From: Polaromonas sp. UBA5171 | Lineage (GTDB): Bacteria > Pseudomonadota > Gammaproteobacteria > Burkholderiales > Burkholderiaceae_C | Assembly: GCA_002413395.1 (NCBI GenBank) | Contig: DHWX01000120.1 | Coordinates: forward strand, 1 to 51,771 | Length of the DNA: 51,771 nt | Reading direction: 5' to 3' | In this document: positions 41,760 to 51,771 of the stretch, piece by piece | Numbering within the stretch: the stretch's first letter is position 1 | Layout: each line of letters begins with the position of its first letter | Translations under genes and position numbers: made by a program | Notes under the pieces: generated by a model | The model's input: the letters and a program-made list of their open reading frames with translations, nothing else | Database searches by the model: none | What the model was told of the DNA's origin: nothing

Positions 41760-43897
41760 GTACCTCTGTCGGCATAACCCGCCGTAGCCTGTTCAAAGTA
41801 GTGGGTGGCGGAATTGTTGTTTTTATCGGCTTGGGACCTTTTGCAACTCGTGCACAAGATGCCAAGCGGATCTACCCAGAAGATTTCAATGCCTATCTTG
41901 TGATCGGAGAAAACGGTCGAGTGACTGTTTTTTCTGGAAAAATTGAAATGGGTCAGGGAGTTCTGACCTCACAGGCGCAAATGGTAGCCGAGGAGTTGAG
42001 TGTTGATCTCGCGTCGATTGACATGGTTCTGGGCGACACCGACAAGTGCCCTTGGGACATGGGAACCTTCGGATCACTGACTACACGCATGTTTGGGCCA
42101 GCGCTGCGTGCTGCGGCAGCTCAGGCCCGCAAGGTGCTGCTCACTCTTGGCTCTAAGGAGTTGGATGTACCCGTTGCAAAACTGGTGGTCAGGAATGGCG
42201 TCATTTCCATTACCGGTCAGCCCAACCGAAAAGTTGGCTATGGCGAGCTTTCCAGGGGGGCGCGAATCACGACGGTGGTAGACGAAAAAGCGGTTTTACG
42301 GTCGGCTTCCGAATTTCGGGTGATGGGGACTTCGCCCAAGCGCCTTGATGCCGTGGAAAAAGTCACGGGTGCCGCGAAATACGCAGCCGACATCAGACTC
42401 CCAGGAATGCTTTATGGGTGCATCCTGCGCGCGCCCATGCACGGCGCCACATTGACCCTTCTGGACACATCGGACGCCGAGATGCTTCAAGGAATCACAC
42501 TGGTCAAGCACTCTGACCTGGTGGCTGTGTTGCACGCCGACCCGGAAGTTGCTGCGCTCGCCATGAAACGTATCAAGGCAAACTGGAGCATGCCAGAGGC
42601 GATGGTGGACTCCGAAAGCATCTATCAGCACATCGTCAGAAACTCGGGTGAACCCAAGAATGTATCCAACCGAGGCAATCTTGCGGCCGCGCACAAAGGC
42701 GCAACACGCCTGTTCGAATCCAGCTATTACAAAGGGTATGTAGCACATGCGGCCATCGAGCCACACGCGGCGGTGGCCGAAATCAAGAATGGCAAAGCAA
42801 CTATTTGGGCCTCGACACAGACACCCTTCCCGACACGCGATCGGATTGCAAAAATACTTGAGCTTGATCCAAAAAACGTCCGCGTGATCACGCCGTTCCT
42901 TGGCGGCGGGTTCGGCGGCAAGAGTGCAGACGCTCAGGCTGTCGAAGCAGCGCGATTGGCACAGATCACGGGAAAACCTGTGCAGGTGGCATGGACCCGC
43001 CCAGAAGAATTTTTCAACGACACTTTCGATCCTGCGGCGGTCGTCAAGATCATTTCTGGCCTTGATCAAAACGGAAAAATTTCGCTCTGGGATTACTCGG
43101 TCTACGCTGCCGGAGAGCGCGGGGCCGACTCGTTTTATGCAATTCCGAACGTACGTATTCGCTCGGCAGGGCGCACGACCTACGATCCAACGAGCGCTGG
43201 ACCAAGCGTTCATCCCTTTGCAGTCGGGCCATGGCGCGCACCTGGCGCCAACATGAACGTGTTTGCGGTTGAGTCGCAAATCGACCTAATGGCTTGCGCG
43301 GCGGGGATGGATCCACTGGCGTTTCGTCTGAAAAACCTCAGTGACGCCAGAATGCGCAGAGTTCTGCAGGCGGTAGCCGATGCTTTTGGCTACACGGCGG
43401 CTGTTGCGCCGAGCGGTAGAGGGGTCGGGTTGGCGTGTAGCGCCGACGCCGGGACTTGTGTCGCCACCATGGCCGAGGTGAAGGTGGATATTGCCAGCGG
43501 GAAAGTTAAAGTGTTGCGGATGGTCTGCGCGCAAGACATGGGGATTGTCGTAAATCCGGATGGCGCGAAGATGCAAATTGAAGGAGGGCTTACGATGGGC
43601 CTAGGATACACCTTAACCGAGGAAATTCGTTTCCGTGGGGGTGACATTCTCGACCGCAATTTCGACAGCTACCGGATCCCGCAATTTTCCTGGGTGCCAC
43701 GCATTGAAACGGTGCTTGTGAAAAACGACGAACTGGCACCGCAAGGTGGCGGAGAACCATCGATCACCACCACGGGAGCGGTGATTGCCAATGCAGTATT
43801 TGATGCGACTGGCGCGCGCCTGTTCCGTTTGCCGATGACTGCGGAACGCATCCTGCAGGCTATCGCTGAGAAAAAAGTGAGTGCAAAGACTGCCTAG
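41756..43897 (+). CDS. Molybdopterin-binding large subunit of a molybdenum hydroxylase (IorB-like)
   Basis: A 713-residue Mo-cofactor subunit that hydroxylates an N-heterocycle or aldehyde. The GTG at 41756 is the start: AAGGGAGGTG lies just upstream and the codon overlaps the preceding stop. The N-terminus TRRSLFKVVGGGIVVFIGLG is a Tat signal, so the complex is periplasmic. Domain features include GKIEMGQGVLTSQAQM, FLGGGFGGKS, and the C-terminal QGGGEPSITTTGAVIANA with the catalytic Glu. There is no FAD subunit gene, so electrons probably leave through a cytochrome or another carrier. Isoquinoline 1-oxidoreductase and aldehyde dehydrogenase relatives are the nearest types. Confidence 0.9.
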   Translation: MSTSVGITRRSLFKVVGGGIVVFIGLGPFATRAQDAKRIYPEDFNAYLVIGENGRVTVFSGKIEMGQGVLTSQAQMVAEELSVDLASIDMVLGDTDKCPWDMGTFGSLTTRMFGPALRAAAAQARKVLLTLGSKELDVPVAKLVVRNGVISITGQPNRKVGYGELSRGARITTVVDEKAVLRSASEFRVMGTSPKRLDAVEKVTGAAKYAADIRLPGMLYGCILRAPMHGATLTLLDTSDAEMLQGITLVKHSDLVAVLHADPEVAALAMKRIKANWSMPEAMVDSESIYQHIVRNSGEPKNVSNRGNLAAAHKGATRLFESSYYKGYVAHAAIEPHAAVAEIKNGKATIWASTQTPFPTRDRIAKILELDPKNVRVITPFLGGGFGGKSADAQAVEAARLAQITGKPVQVAWTRPEEFFNDTFDPAAVVKIISGLDQNGKISLWDYSVYAAGERGADSFYAIPNVRIRSAGRTTYDPTSAGPSVHPFAVGPWRAPGANMNVFAVESQIDLMACAAGMDPLAFRLKNLSDARMRRVLQAVADAFGYTAAVAPSGRGVGLACSADAGTCVATMAEVKVDIASGKVKVLRMVCAQDMGIVVNPDGAKMQIEGGLTMGLGYTLTEEIRFRGGDILDRNFDSYRIPQFSWVPRIETVLVKNDELAPQGGGEPSITTTGAVIANAVFDATGARLFRLPMTAERILQAIAEKKVSAKTA

Positions 43898-43955
43898 CCG
43901 ACCAGCGGTGCCAAAGGATATGGAAAACCTCGATGTCAGTAGCGTGGTTCGCGAA

Positions 43956-43994
43956 ATCAGCGGTGACCGACAATTGAGTTAGCGCTGATTTTTT
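43956..43994 (+). terminator. Rho-independent terminator after the molybdenum hydroxylase operon
   Basis: ATCAGCG (43956-43962) and CGCTGAT (43983-43989) form a 7-bp stem with a 20-base loop, running into six T (43989-43994). Confidence 0.65.
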
Positions 43995-44260
43995 AATCAA
44001 CCCTATCCAGTCGGGCAAGACTTGCTGCTGGACATCGGTTGTGCAGCGAAAGGCATTCTTCGTTGTTGTCTCTGAGTAGGCTATATTCAACCAGCCAGCA
44101 TGCTGGTGTTTCTGGAACAGTTATAACTATCGATGTTGAAAGAAAAACTTCGGAAACCCATGTTTCATGGGGCTTTGCTGGTTCTTTTGTTCCGATGTTA
44201 GGGCGACAAACGCCATGTTAAGGAGACAAAACCCTGTTTCCTTATATTGAGGGATATTCC
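43995..44260. other. Intergenic region with palindrome and tandem direct repeat
   Basis: No gene is visible. A perfect 12-bp palindrome CCAGCATGCTGG lies at 44095-44106. Two adjacent 20-base copies at 44195-44214 and 44215-44234 match at 16 of 20 positions (ATGTTAGGGCGACAAACGCC is the first). They may be operator sites or the end of a mobile element. A GAGGG ribosome-binding site precedes the ATG at 44261. Confidence 0.4.
44195..44234. repeat. Tandem 20-bp imperfect direct repeat
   Basis: ATGTTAGGGCGACAAACGCC is followed immediately by a second copy differing at four positions. It ends 26 bases before the start of the small membrane protein gene. Confidence 0.6.
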
Positions 44261-44683
44261 ATGTTCCGCTACCTGATTCCACCCCTCAAGGTTCTTGCGA
44301 GCTTGGTGATTGCGGCTTGCATCTTTGGACTGGACTTCGATTCAGCCTACTTCCCGCATCCTTTTACGATTGGGCTCTCAGTTCTCGCCGGTTTGGTGCT
44401 GTTTTTTGCCACAACAAGCTCGACGCGAATTCAAAGTTGGTCATATCTGCTGCTGGTTTTAGCCGTTCCTCGGTGCATCCCACCGTATCTGCACTTCGGA
44501 ACTCTCAAGCACGGGTGGCCTTGGCCGTATACGATCCCGCAAGACAGAATAGGCTTTATTGAAACTGGTGCCGCAGCCGAACAGGTGCGAATGGTCGGCC
44601 TTGTTGTCCTGTTGGCGATCGCCGCCGTCATGCTCGGTCGTGCAGCTTTCAAGTCCTGGAGAACACGTGTTGCAGAGTCCTAA
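44261..44683 (+). CDS. Small multi-pass membrane protein of unknown function
   Basis: A 140-residue hydrophobic protein with four predicted membrane segments (about 8-25, 33-50, 58-72 and 112-128) and a short basic C-terminus. The sequence HFGTLKHGWPWPYTIPQDRIGF forms a polar loop between segments three and four. I do not recognise a family. It has its own ribosome-binding site. It sits in an accessory stretch bounded by a terminator upstream and a transposase remnant downstream. Confidence 0.6.
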   Translation: MFRYLIPPLKVLASLVIAACIFGLDFDSAYFPHPFTIGLSVLAGLVLFFATTSSTRIQSWSYLLLVLAVPRCIPPYLHFGTLKHGWPWPYTIPQDRIGFIETGAAAEQVRMVGLVVLLAIAAVMLGRAAFKSWRTRVAES

Positions 44684-44699
44684 CCGCATCCATTGAACG

Positions 44700-44836
44700 C
44701 GGACAACCCCGAGCTCCGCAGCCATCGTACGGGTGCTCCACTGCGTGGCTGCTTTGGGCTGGCTTTGGGTGGCCAGTGCTACCAGGCATGCAACATCGAC
44801 CTTCACCCAATCAGGTGTGGACACGGGGGACATCAC
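44700..44836 (-). mobile_element. Remnant of an IS630-like transposase
   Basis: On the minus strand this stretch encodes VALATQSQPKAATQWSTRTM and then AAELGV, which fits the conserved (A)THWSTR-x-MA region found in IS630-family transposases. The preceding helix-turn-helix and the downstream DDE catalytic region are absent, and the frame is lost after LGV. It is therefore a decayed fragment of about 140 bases. Terminal inverted repeats were not identified. Confidence 0.5.
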
Positions 44837-44871
44837 CTATATCTCTGGAACTAAACCCCCGCTTACATCCT

Positions 44872-45330
44872 TCAATCGGGCAATCGCAAGGCGTCATTAA
44901 CGCGCTGCTTCAACTCAGGACCCTGATAGTGGGTCAGATCGCCGGTAACGCAGCTCCGTACCAACTTGTCAGAAACACTGCTCAAGCAGGGTCTGAGTTC
45001 GCCCAGCATCGGGCTGGTAGCGATCAGCACCAACGCATTGCAGCGTTGCCCAGCCACGCCTTCGTTGATGTAATCTGCAAGTTGTCGGGCAAAGCTGGCA
45101 CGCTCTTTCGCGTGGGCTTCAGTGCGTGGTTCAAACTGCGTGCCAGCGTGTCCAGTGCGACCATGTCCCTTGCCAGCAGCGCCTGTCAGGTCGCCCCCAC
45201 TGGCCTTGCCGACGAGGCTGGCATGTGGATGAACAAAGTCGATTAGTTCAGTGAGTGAGTGATCCGTGGCATGACGCTCGAAGCAACGTGCACGCTCGGC
45301 ATTCGCAATTAAAACCCAAGTCTTTTCCAT
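44872..45330 (-). CDS. Host attachment family protein
   Basis: A 152-residue protein of the family named after an Agrobacterium protein needed for attachment to host cells (PF10116-like). It begins TWVLIANAERARCFERHATD, the usual start, with HAKERASFARQLADYINEG and ALVLIATSPMLGELR later. The His/Gly-rich middle (GAAGKGHGRTGHAG) is a variable loop. The fold resembles release-factor-like domains; the biochemical role in this organism is unknown. It has long non-coding stretches on both sides. Confidence 0.82.
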   Translation of the reverse strand: MEKTWVLIANAERARCFERHATDHSLTELIDFVHPHASLVGKASGGDLTGAAGKGHGRTGHAGTQFEPRTEAHAKERASFARQLADYINEGVAGQRCNALVLIATSPMLGELRPCLSSVSDKLVRSCVTGDLTHYQGPELKQRVNDALRLPD

Positions 45331-45832
45331 GATGTTCCTTTTGTTACGAGAAGTGGCTCCAACTGTTTGAACAACTTTCCCTCGAGTTTTAGGCGGACTC
45401 CAGGCGGATTGCCAAAGACGCAGAGCTTTCCACGGCAGCGGTGGTCGCTAGCGACGAACCGACCGATGCGGTGGATAACTCGGGCGCATCGGAAATTTCA
45501 TTTTACGCAGCCTCGGCCGGCTTGGGCACAACTTTTGATAGGTCGTTGATGGGGTGGCGCGGTCCTGTACGGAACCGGATTCCGGTGGTCCGGCTGATTC
45601 ACGATGGGTTGACATTTGTCAAGTGTCACCCACATCCCGTAGGCTAATAATGATCGCCGAGCATCAAGCGGGTGCTGACGTATCGTCGGGCAATGCCAAC
45701 CGGGCCAGTGGGGTGAAATACCTGCGCGAGTAAGCGGGACCTCTGGCTGAAACGTCAACGAGGTTTCGCGGCGCTTTTTGATTCCCGGAAGACAAACGCA
45801 TCAGACCTTCCTCTAACTGAATGAGGCATGAA
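45331..45832. other. About 500 bp without a convincing gene
   Basis: Several short frames occur but none has a plausible start plus protein-like sequence. TTGACA-TT-TGTCAA at 45609-45622 is a small palindrome that also contains a -35-like hexamer; a TAATAA lies at 45646-45651, too far away for a clear promoter. The region should drive the SH3 protein gene to the right and the host attachment gene to the left. Confidence 0.35.
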
Positions 45833-46456
45833 ATGAAATATGTCACAGCTCTAGGTTTTTTGACGGCGGCATTGGCTGCAATGCCTGCGACTTCATATTC
45901 TCAGCAGTTGGCGTATACGTCGAAAGACGTCAACCTTCGGGCCGGGCCGTCTACAGATTACCCCGTTGTTGCCATACTTCCGGCCAATGTCTCCATATCG
46001 GTCGAGGGCTGTTTGAGCGACTACCGATGGTGTGATGTCATAGCTGGGTCCAACCGGGGCTGGGTGTATGCGGGAAACATCGTCTATCCGTACCAAGGCT
46101 CCACTGTTCCTGTGCTCACGTATGGCTCCATGATCGGCATCGGCATCATCGCGTTCAGTATTGGCAACTATTGGGATGAGCACTACCGTGCCAGCTCCTG
46201 GTACCCGCAGCGACAGCGCTGGATCGACCGGCCGCAGCCAGCGTTCAGGCCAGGTGGCCATCGTCTGCCGCTGAATCCGGGATTCAGGCCGGGTGCAGGT
46301 CAACGACCACCGCCGGTTCAACGGCCGGGCGGTGGTCAGCGGCCACCTCAGAGTCAGAGTCCGGGTGGGGGCCAACGTCTACCGCACGGGCAAGGTCCAG
46401 GTGCAGGTCAACGCTCACCGCACGGGCAAGGTCATGAAGGTGCTCGGAATCCGTAA
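45833..46456 (+). CDS. Exported SH3-domain protein with Pro/Gly/Gln-rich tail
   Basis: A 207-residue protein with a Sec signal peptide (residues 1-23, ending SYSQQ). Residues 26-85 are a bacterial SH3 domain (SKDVNLRAGPSTDYPVVAIL, then CLSDYRWCDV and GWVYAGNI), a module that often binds peptidoglycan. One hydrophobic segment (YGSMIGIGIIAFSIGNYW, about 101-118) follows. The last 70 residues are short imperfect repeats of the type RPGGGQRPP and HGQGPGAGQR. The ATG at 45833 is preferred over 45821 because a GAGG lies 8-10 bases before it. The likely location is the cell envelope. Confidence 0.8.
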   Translation: MKYVTALGFLTAALAAMPATSYSQQLAYTSKDVNLRAGPSTDYPVVAILPANVSISVEGCLSDYRWCDVIAGSNRGWVYAGNIVYPYQGSTVPVLTYGSMIGIGIIAFSIGNYWDEHYRASSWYPQRQRWIDRPQPAFRPGGHRLPLNPGFRPGAGQRPPPVQRPGGGQRPPQSQSPGGGQRLPHGQGPGAGQRSPHGQGHEGARNP

Positions 46457-46518
46457 CAAGAGGCGGCTCCCAGGAATAGACGGCATGGCCAGTGACGCTG
46501 TTGGGCATTGCAATTCCG

Positions 46519-47256
46519 ACGTTCACCGAGTTTGGTGTGTAGTTGCTCGAACATGCGCGTCAGGTTGCGGCGGGGGTTGATGCCGTGACGGCTTTAAGTG
46601 ACTACCGCCAGGCGCAACCCACCGGTCGTCTGCGTGTCTCCATGCCGAGTGAAATCGCCGTCCTGATATTGCAGGACATGCTGGCCGCCTTTGTTTCCAT
46701 GCATCCGGCGGTGTCGCTGGAACTTGATCTGTGACCGCGGCGCGTGGATCTGCTGACGGAGGGTTTCGACATTGCCTTGCGCATCGGTGAATTGCCAGAT
46801 GACGCCATGCTGGCGGCACGCCGTCTGGCTGATATGTCCAATGGTCTTTACGCGGCCCCGTCGTACTTGATTGAACACGGCGAACCCGCTTCACCCGATG
46901 GTTTGAAACAGCATAAGGCAGTACACCTGTCAGGTCGCAACAGTGAAATTGTGGGGTGGACCCTGATCAAGGGGGAGCAGCGCTGGGAGGGCACGCCGCC
47001 GGGTCAATTTTCAGCCAATTCGCCGGGGCTCCTGGTCCGAATGGCGTGCGCCGGCTGCGGCATAGTCGCCGCTCCCGATCGATTTGCCCATCCCTACCTT
47101 CGAGCGGGAGAACTTCGGCGTGTATTGCCGGACTGGTGTCTGCCATCTCACACCGCCTGGGCCGTGTTTGCCGGGCGCCGCCTCATGCCAATCAAGACGC
47201 GTGCGTTTATTGATATGTTGCAACACGCACTGGATGACAAGCCAGCCAGTTCATGA
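46519..47256 (+). pseudogene. LysR-family regulator pseudogene (no HTH, two in-frame stops)
   Basis: One frame encodes a LysR effector-binding domain: FTEFGV, stop, LLEHARQVAAGVDAV, then GRLRVSMPSEIAVLIL, LELDL, stop, PRRVDLLTEGFDIALRIG and so on to a TGA at 47254-47256. The stops are TAG at 46540-46542 and TGA at 46732-46734, each explained by one base change from a family-typical codon (Gln and Ser). The N-terminal helix-turn-helix is absent; DNA before about 46520 does not match it. The target genes are unknown. The rest of the frame is intact, so the decay is recent. Confidence 0.82.
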
Positions 47257-47276
47257 CAGGTCACCCCTATGAATGG

Positions 47277-50348
<3,072 letters not shown>

Positions 50349-50443
50349 AGTGGCGTGAGTTCGGGAAAACCCTCAATGATAGTCAAAGTTCGCCGCCCGG
50401 GTTGGCGGCCCCTCAACCTGCCATTGCCGGGCGGTGCTGGCAC

Positions 50444-51595
50444 CTATTTGCGCAGCGCTGTCTTCCAGTCGCGAAACACGTCCAGATCGACCCCGTCGGG
50501 GTAGTTCAGCAGGCCGGGGCTGTGCCCCTTTTTGCCCAGCTCGCCATACTGCCAGATGATGGCCTTGGTCTTGCGGTCAATCACGATGACGCGGTCATGC
50601 AGGTCATCGACCACCAGGATGTCGCCGGTATCGGGCAGTTCACGCGCGATCGAGGAGTGGTCGAGCATGCCTTCGCCGTCCTTGACGAAATATTCCCAGG
50701 TGACCTTGCGTGTGGCCGGGTCGAAAATCACCACCCGGCCGGGTTTCCAGAAGTCGGCCACGATGACCTGTTTGCCATCCACCGTGGGGAAAGCGTCCGA
50801 TGGGTAGCGGATGTTGGGTGCCTTGACGCTCCACACCACCTTGCCCGCGCGCGTGATGCGGGAAATCCAGGCGTCGCTGATCTCGGTGACCAGGATGTCG
50901 CCATTGGCCATTGGCGTGGCCCCGTTGGGGTGAGCCAGTTGGCTGGGCGGGTTGTGCTTGCACGGGCCGGGCGCCCCCCACTGGGTCGTGATGGCGCCGG
51001 TTTTAGGGTTGATGATCACGATGCGGCAGTTGCGGATGTCGGCGGCAATGACCTGGCCATCGGCCAGCAGATGGGCATCGTCGGGGTAGTTCAACAGGTT
51101 CGGGCCACTGCCGCGTGTGTCGGGCGTGCCATAGGTCCAGCTCAGCGCGTGTTTTTCGTAATCGACGAGGTGGATATCAAAGTTGTCTTCCTCGCTGACC
51201 GCCAACAGCTTGCCGTCGGGCGAAAAATTGACATCTTCATTGCCGCGATAGACCTTCAGGCTGGGCGAGGGGAATTCCCAGACGATGCTTTTGTCCGGCG
51301 CGATCTCGATCAGGCGGTTGTTGCGCCGGTCGGCAATCACGATCGGGTAGGGCAGCGGCTTGCCCCAGGACGGCACCCGCTGGGTACGGCTGCCGGTGAC
51401 CGGCGGGATGGGGGGCAGTTTGACGCCGCTGGAGACGATGCCGGCGCCAGTCATGTCGGGCGTGACGGTGACTTCGATGCCAGCCGGTTTGACCGCCTTG
51501 ACCGGCTGGGCGGAGACTGGCAAAACCAGACCGGCCAGCAGTGGCAGTGCGGTCAGGCTCAGCCGGGCGATGGGCGAACGGGTAGGTTGGTGCAT
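50444..51595 (-). CDS. Exported beta-propeller protein (arylsulfotransferase-like/NHL type)
   Basis: A 383-residue protein with a Sec signal peptide (about 1-29, ending VSAQ). The rest is made of blade-like repeats of the form DRRNNRLIEI, DRKTKAIIWQYG, NPKTGAITTQWG and DPATRKVTWEYF, each with aromatic endings, as in NHL/PQQ-like or arylsulfotransferase (ASST) propellers. It is probably periplasmic. The ATG at 51595 is preferred over a frame start at 51646. No catalytic residues could be fixed, so whether it is an enzyme or a binding protein is unknown. Confidence 0.75.
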   Translation of the reverse strand: MHQPTRSPIARLSLTALPLLAGLVLPVSAQPVKAVKPAGIEVTVTPDMTGAGIVSSGVKLPPIPPVTGSRTQRVPSWGKPLPYPIVIADRRNNRLIEIAPDKSIVWEFPSPSLKVYRGNEDVNFSPDGKLLAVSEEDNFDIHLVDYEKHALSWTYGTPDTRGSGPNLLNYPDDAHLLADGQVIAADIRNCRIVIINPKTGAITTQWGAPGPCKHNPPSQLAHPNGATPMANGDILVTEISDAWISRITRAGKVVWSVKAPNIRYPSDAFPTVDGKQVIVADFWKPGRVVIFDPATRKVTWEYFVKDGEGMLDHSSIARELPDTGDILVVDDLHDRVIVIDRKTKAIIWQYGELGKKGHSPGLLNYPDGVDLDVFRDWKTALRK

Positions 51596-51711
51596 GGTCG
51601 ATTCCTTGGAATACCGGGGCGGGTGCCGAAGCAGCAAAGTCCCCATTGTTCGGCACCCGCCGCAGGCGCGCCTTGACCTGCCGCAAGATTGCGTGGCTTT
51701 GTATCGGATGC

Positions 51712-51771
51712 CTACCGGCTTTCCAGCACCACGCGCTGATGCAGCGGCTGCGCCGGACGCATATTGTCGGC
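51712..51771 (-). CDS. C-terminal end of a gene running off the window
   Basis: A minus-strand frame enters from the right edge and stops at TAG (51712-51714), encoding ADNMRPAQPLHQRVVLESR. With 19 residues the family cannot be told. It is 117 bases upstream of the propeller gene and on the same strand, so both may be one operon. Confidence 0.35.
   Translation of the reverse strand, partial: ADNMRPAQPLHQRVVLESR

Noticed and set aside
46290..46440. Repeats in the SH3 protein gene as a CRISPR array
   Set aside because: The units are short coding repeats of variable length without regular spacers.
46732..46734. In-frame TGA in the LysR gene as a possible selenocysteine codon
   Set aside because: A second stop (TAG) and the missing HTH show plain decay, and no SECIS-like hairpin follows.

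Overview
The window reads as a chromosomal segment of a betaproteobacterium, most likely Comamonadaceae (Polaromonas/Rhodoferax-like). The reasons are GC-rich coding with strong codon bias, a PHA system protein and a PHA granule protein, an EPS-associated MarR regulator, a fused IcmF mutase, a fused LivM-LivG transporter protein and an H-NS protein of the short betaproteobacterial type. No rRNA, tRNA or CRISPR array was seen. Gene calls rest on recognising protein families by eye; no database search was possible.

Layout. 0-2.6 kb: a DUF6352-like pseudogene, a PfkB-family sugar kinase, a 54-residue basic protein and a dihaem cytochrome c. 2.6-11.2 kb: fused isobutyryl-CoA mutase icmF (minus strand) with a 16-bp palindrome upstream, divergent from a branched-chain amino acid type ABC transporter (binding protein, LivH, LivM-LivG fusion, LivF). 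11.2-15.1 kb: PPK2, rhodanese, an atypical response regulator, coaX and an acyl-CoA-binding protein. 15.2-20.1 kb: a tightly overlapping minus-strand operon of molybdopterin oxidoreductase, lipoprotein aminopeptidase, PHA system protein and CaiB/BaiF CoA-transferase. 20.4-25.1 kb: an orphan ABC binding protein, argE, a TPR-like protein, a TetR regulator and a PHA granule protein.

25.3-40.3 kb is a surface polysaccharide (O-antigen/EPS) locus, all on the plus strand: EPS regulator, rmlA, rmlC, a manC remnant, gmd, fcl, flippase, an AT-rich FkbM-like methyltransferase, four glycosyltransferases, a second Gmd-like dehydratase, then a WbpV-like SDR, an initiating sugar-phosphate transferase, an H-NS protein and a WbpM/CapD-type membrane dehydratase. 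The last group suggests a glycan started on a 2-acetamido-2,6-dideoxyhexose such as QuiNAc. GDP-fucose (gmd/fcl) and dTDP-rhamnose (rmlA/rmlC) are other likely sugars, but rmlB, rmlD, an intact manC and a polymerase are not in the window.

40.7-43.9 kb holds a nitroreductase and a two-subunit isoquinoline-oxidoreductase-like molybdenum hydroxylase. 43.9-47.3 kb is a decayed accessory stretch: small membrane protein, transposase remnant, host-attachment-family protein, SH3 protein and a LysR pseudogene with two in-frame stops. 47.3-51.8 kb holds uvrA, an exported beta-propeller protein and the end of one more gene.

The most unusual signal is that several genes carry short dispersed-repeat sequences inside their reading frames. 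A 75-bp element is present in icmF and, in the opposite orientation, in the CoA-transferase (63/75 identical, no gaps). An AT-rich element lies in the same frame and orientation in the aminopeptidase gene and in argE. A hairpin sequence sits in a loop of gmd. This resembles the protein-embedded palindromic elements known from Rickettsia.
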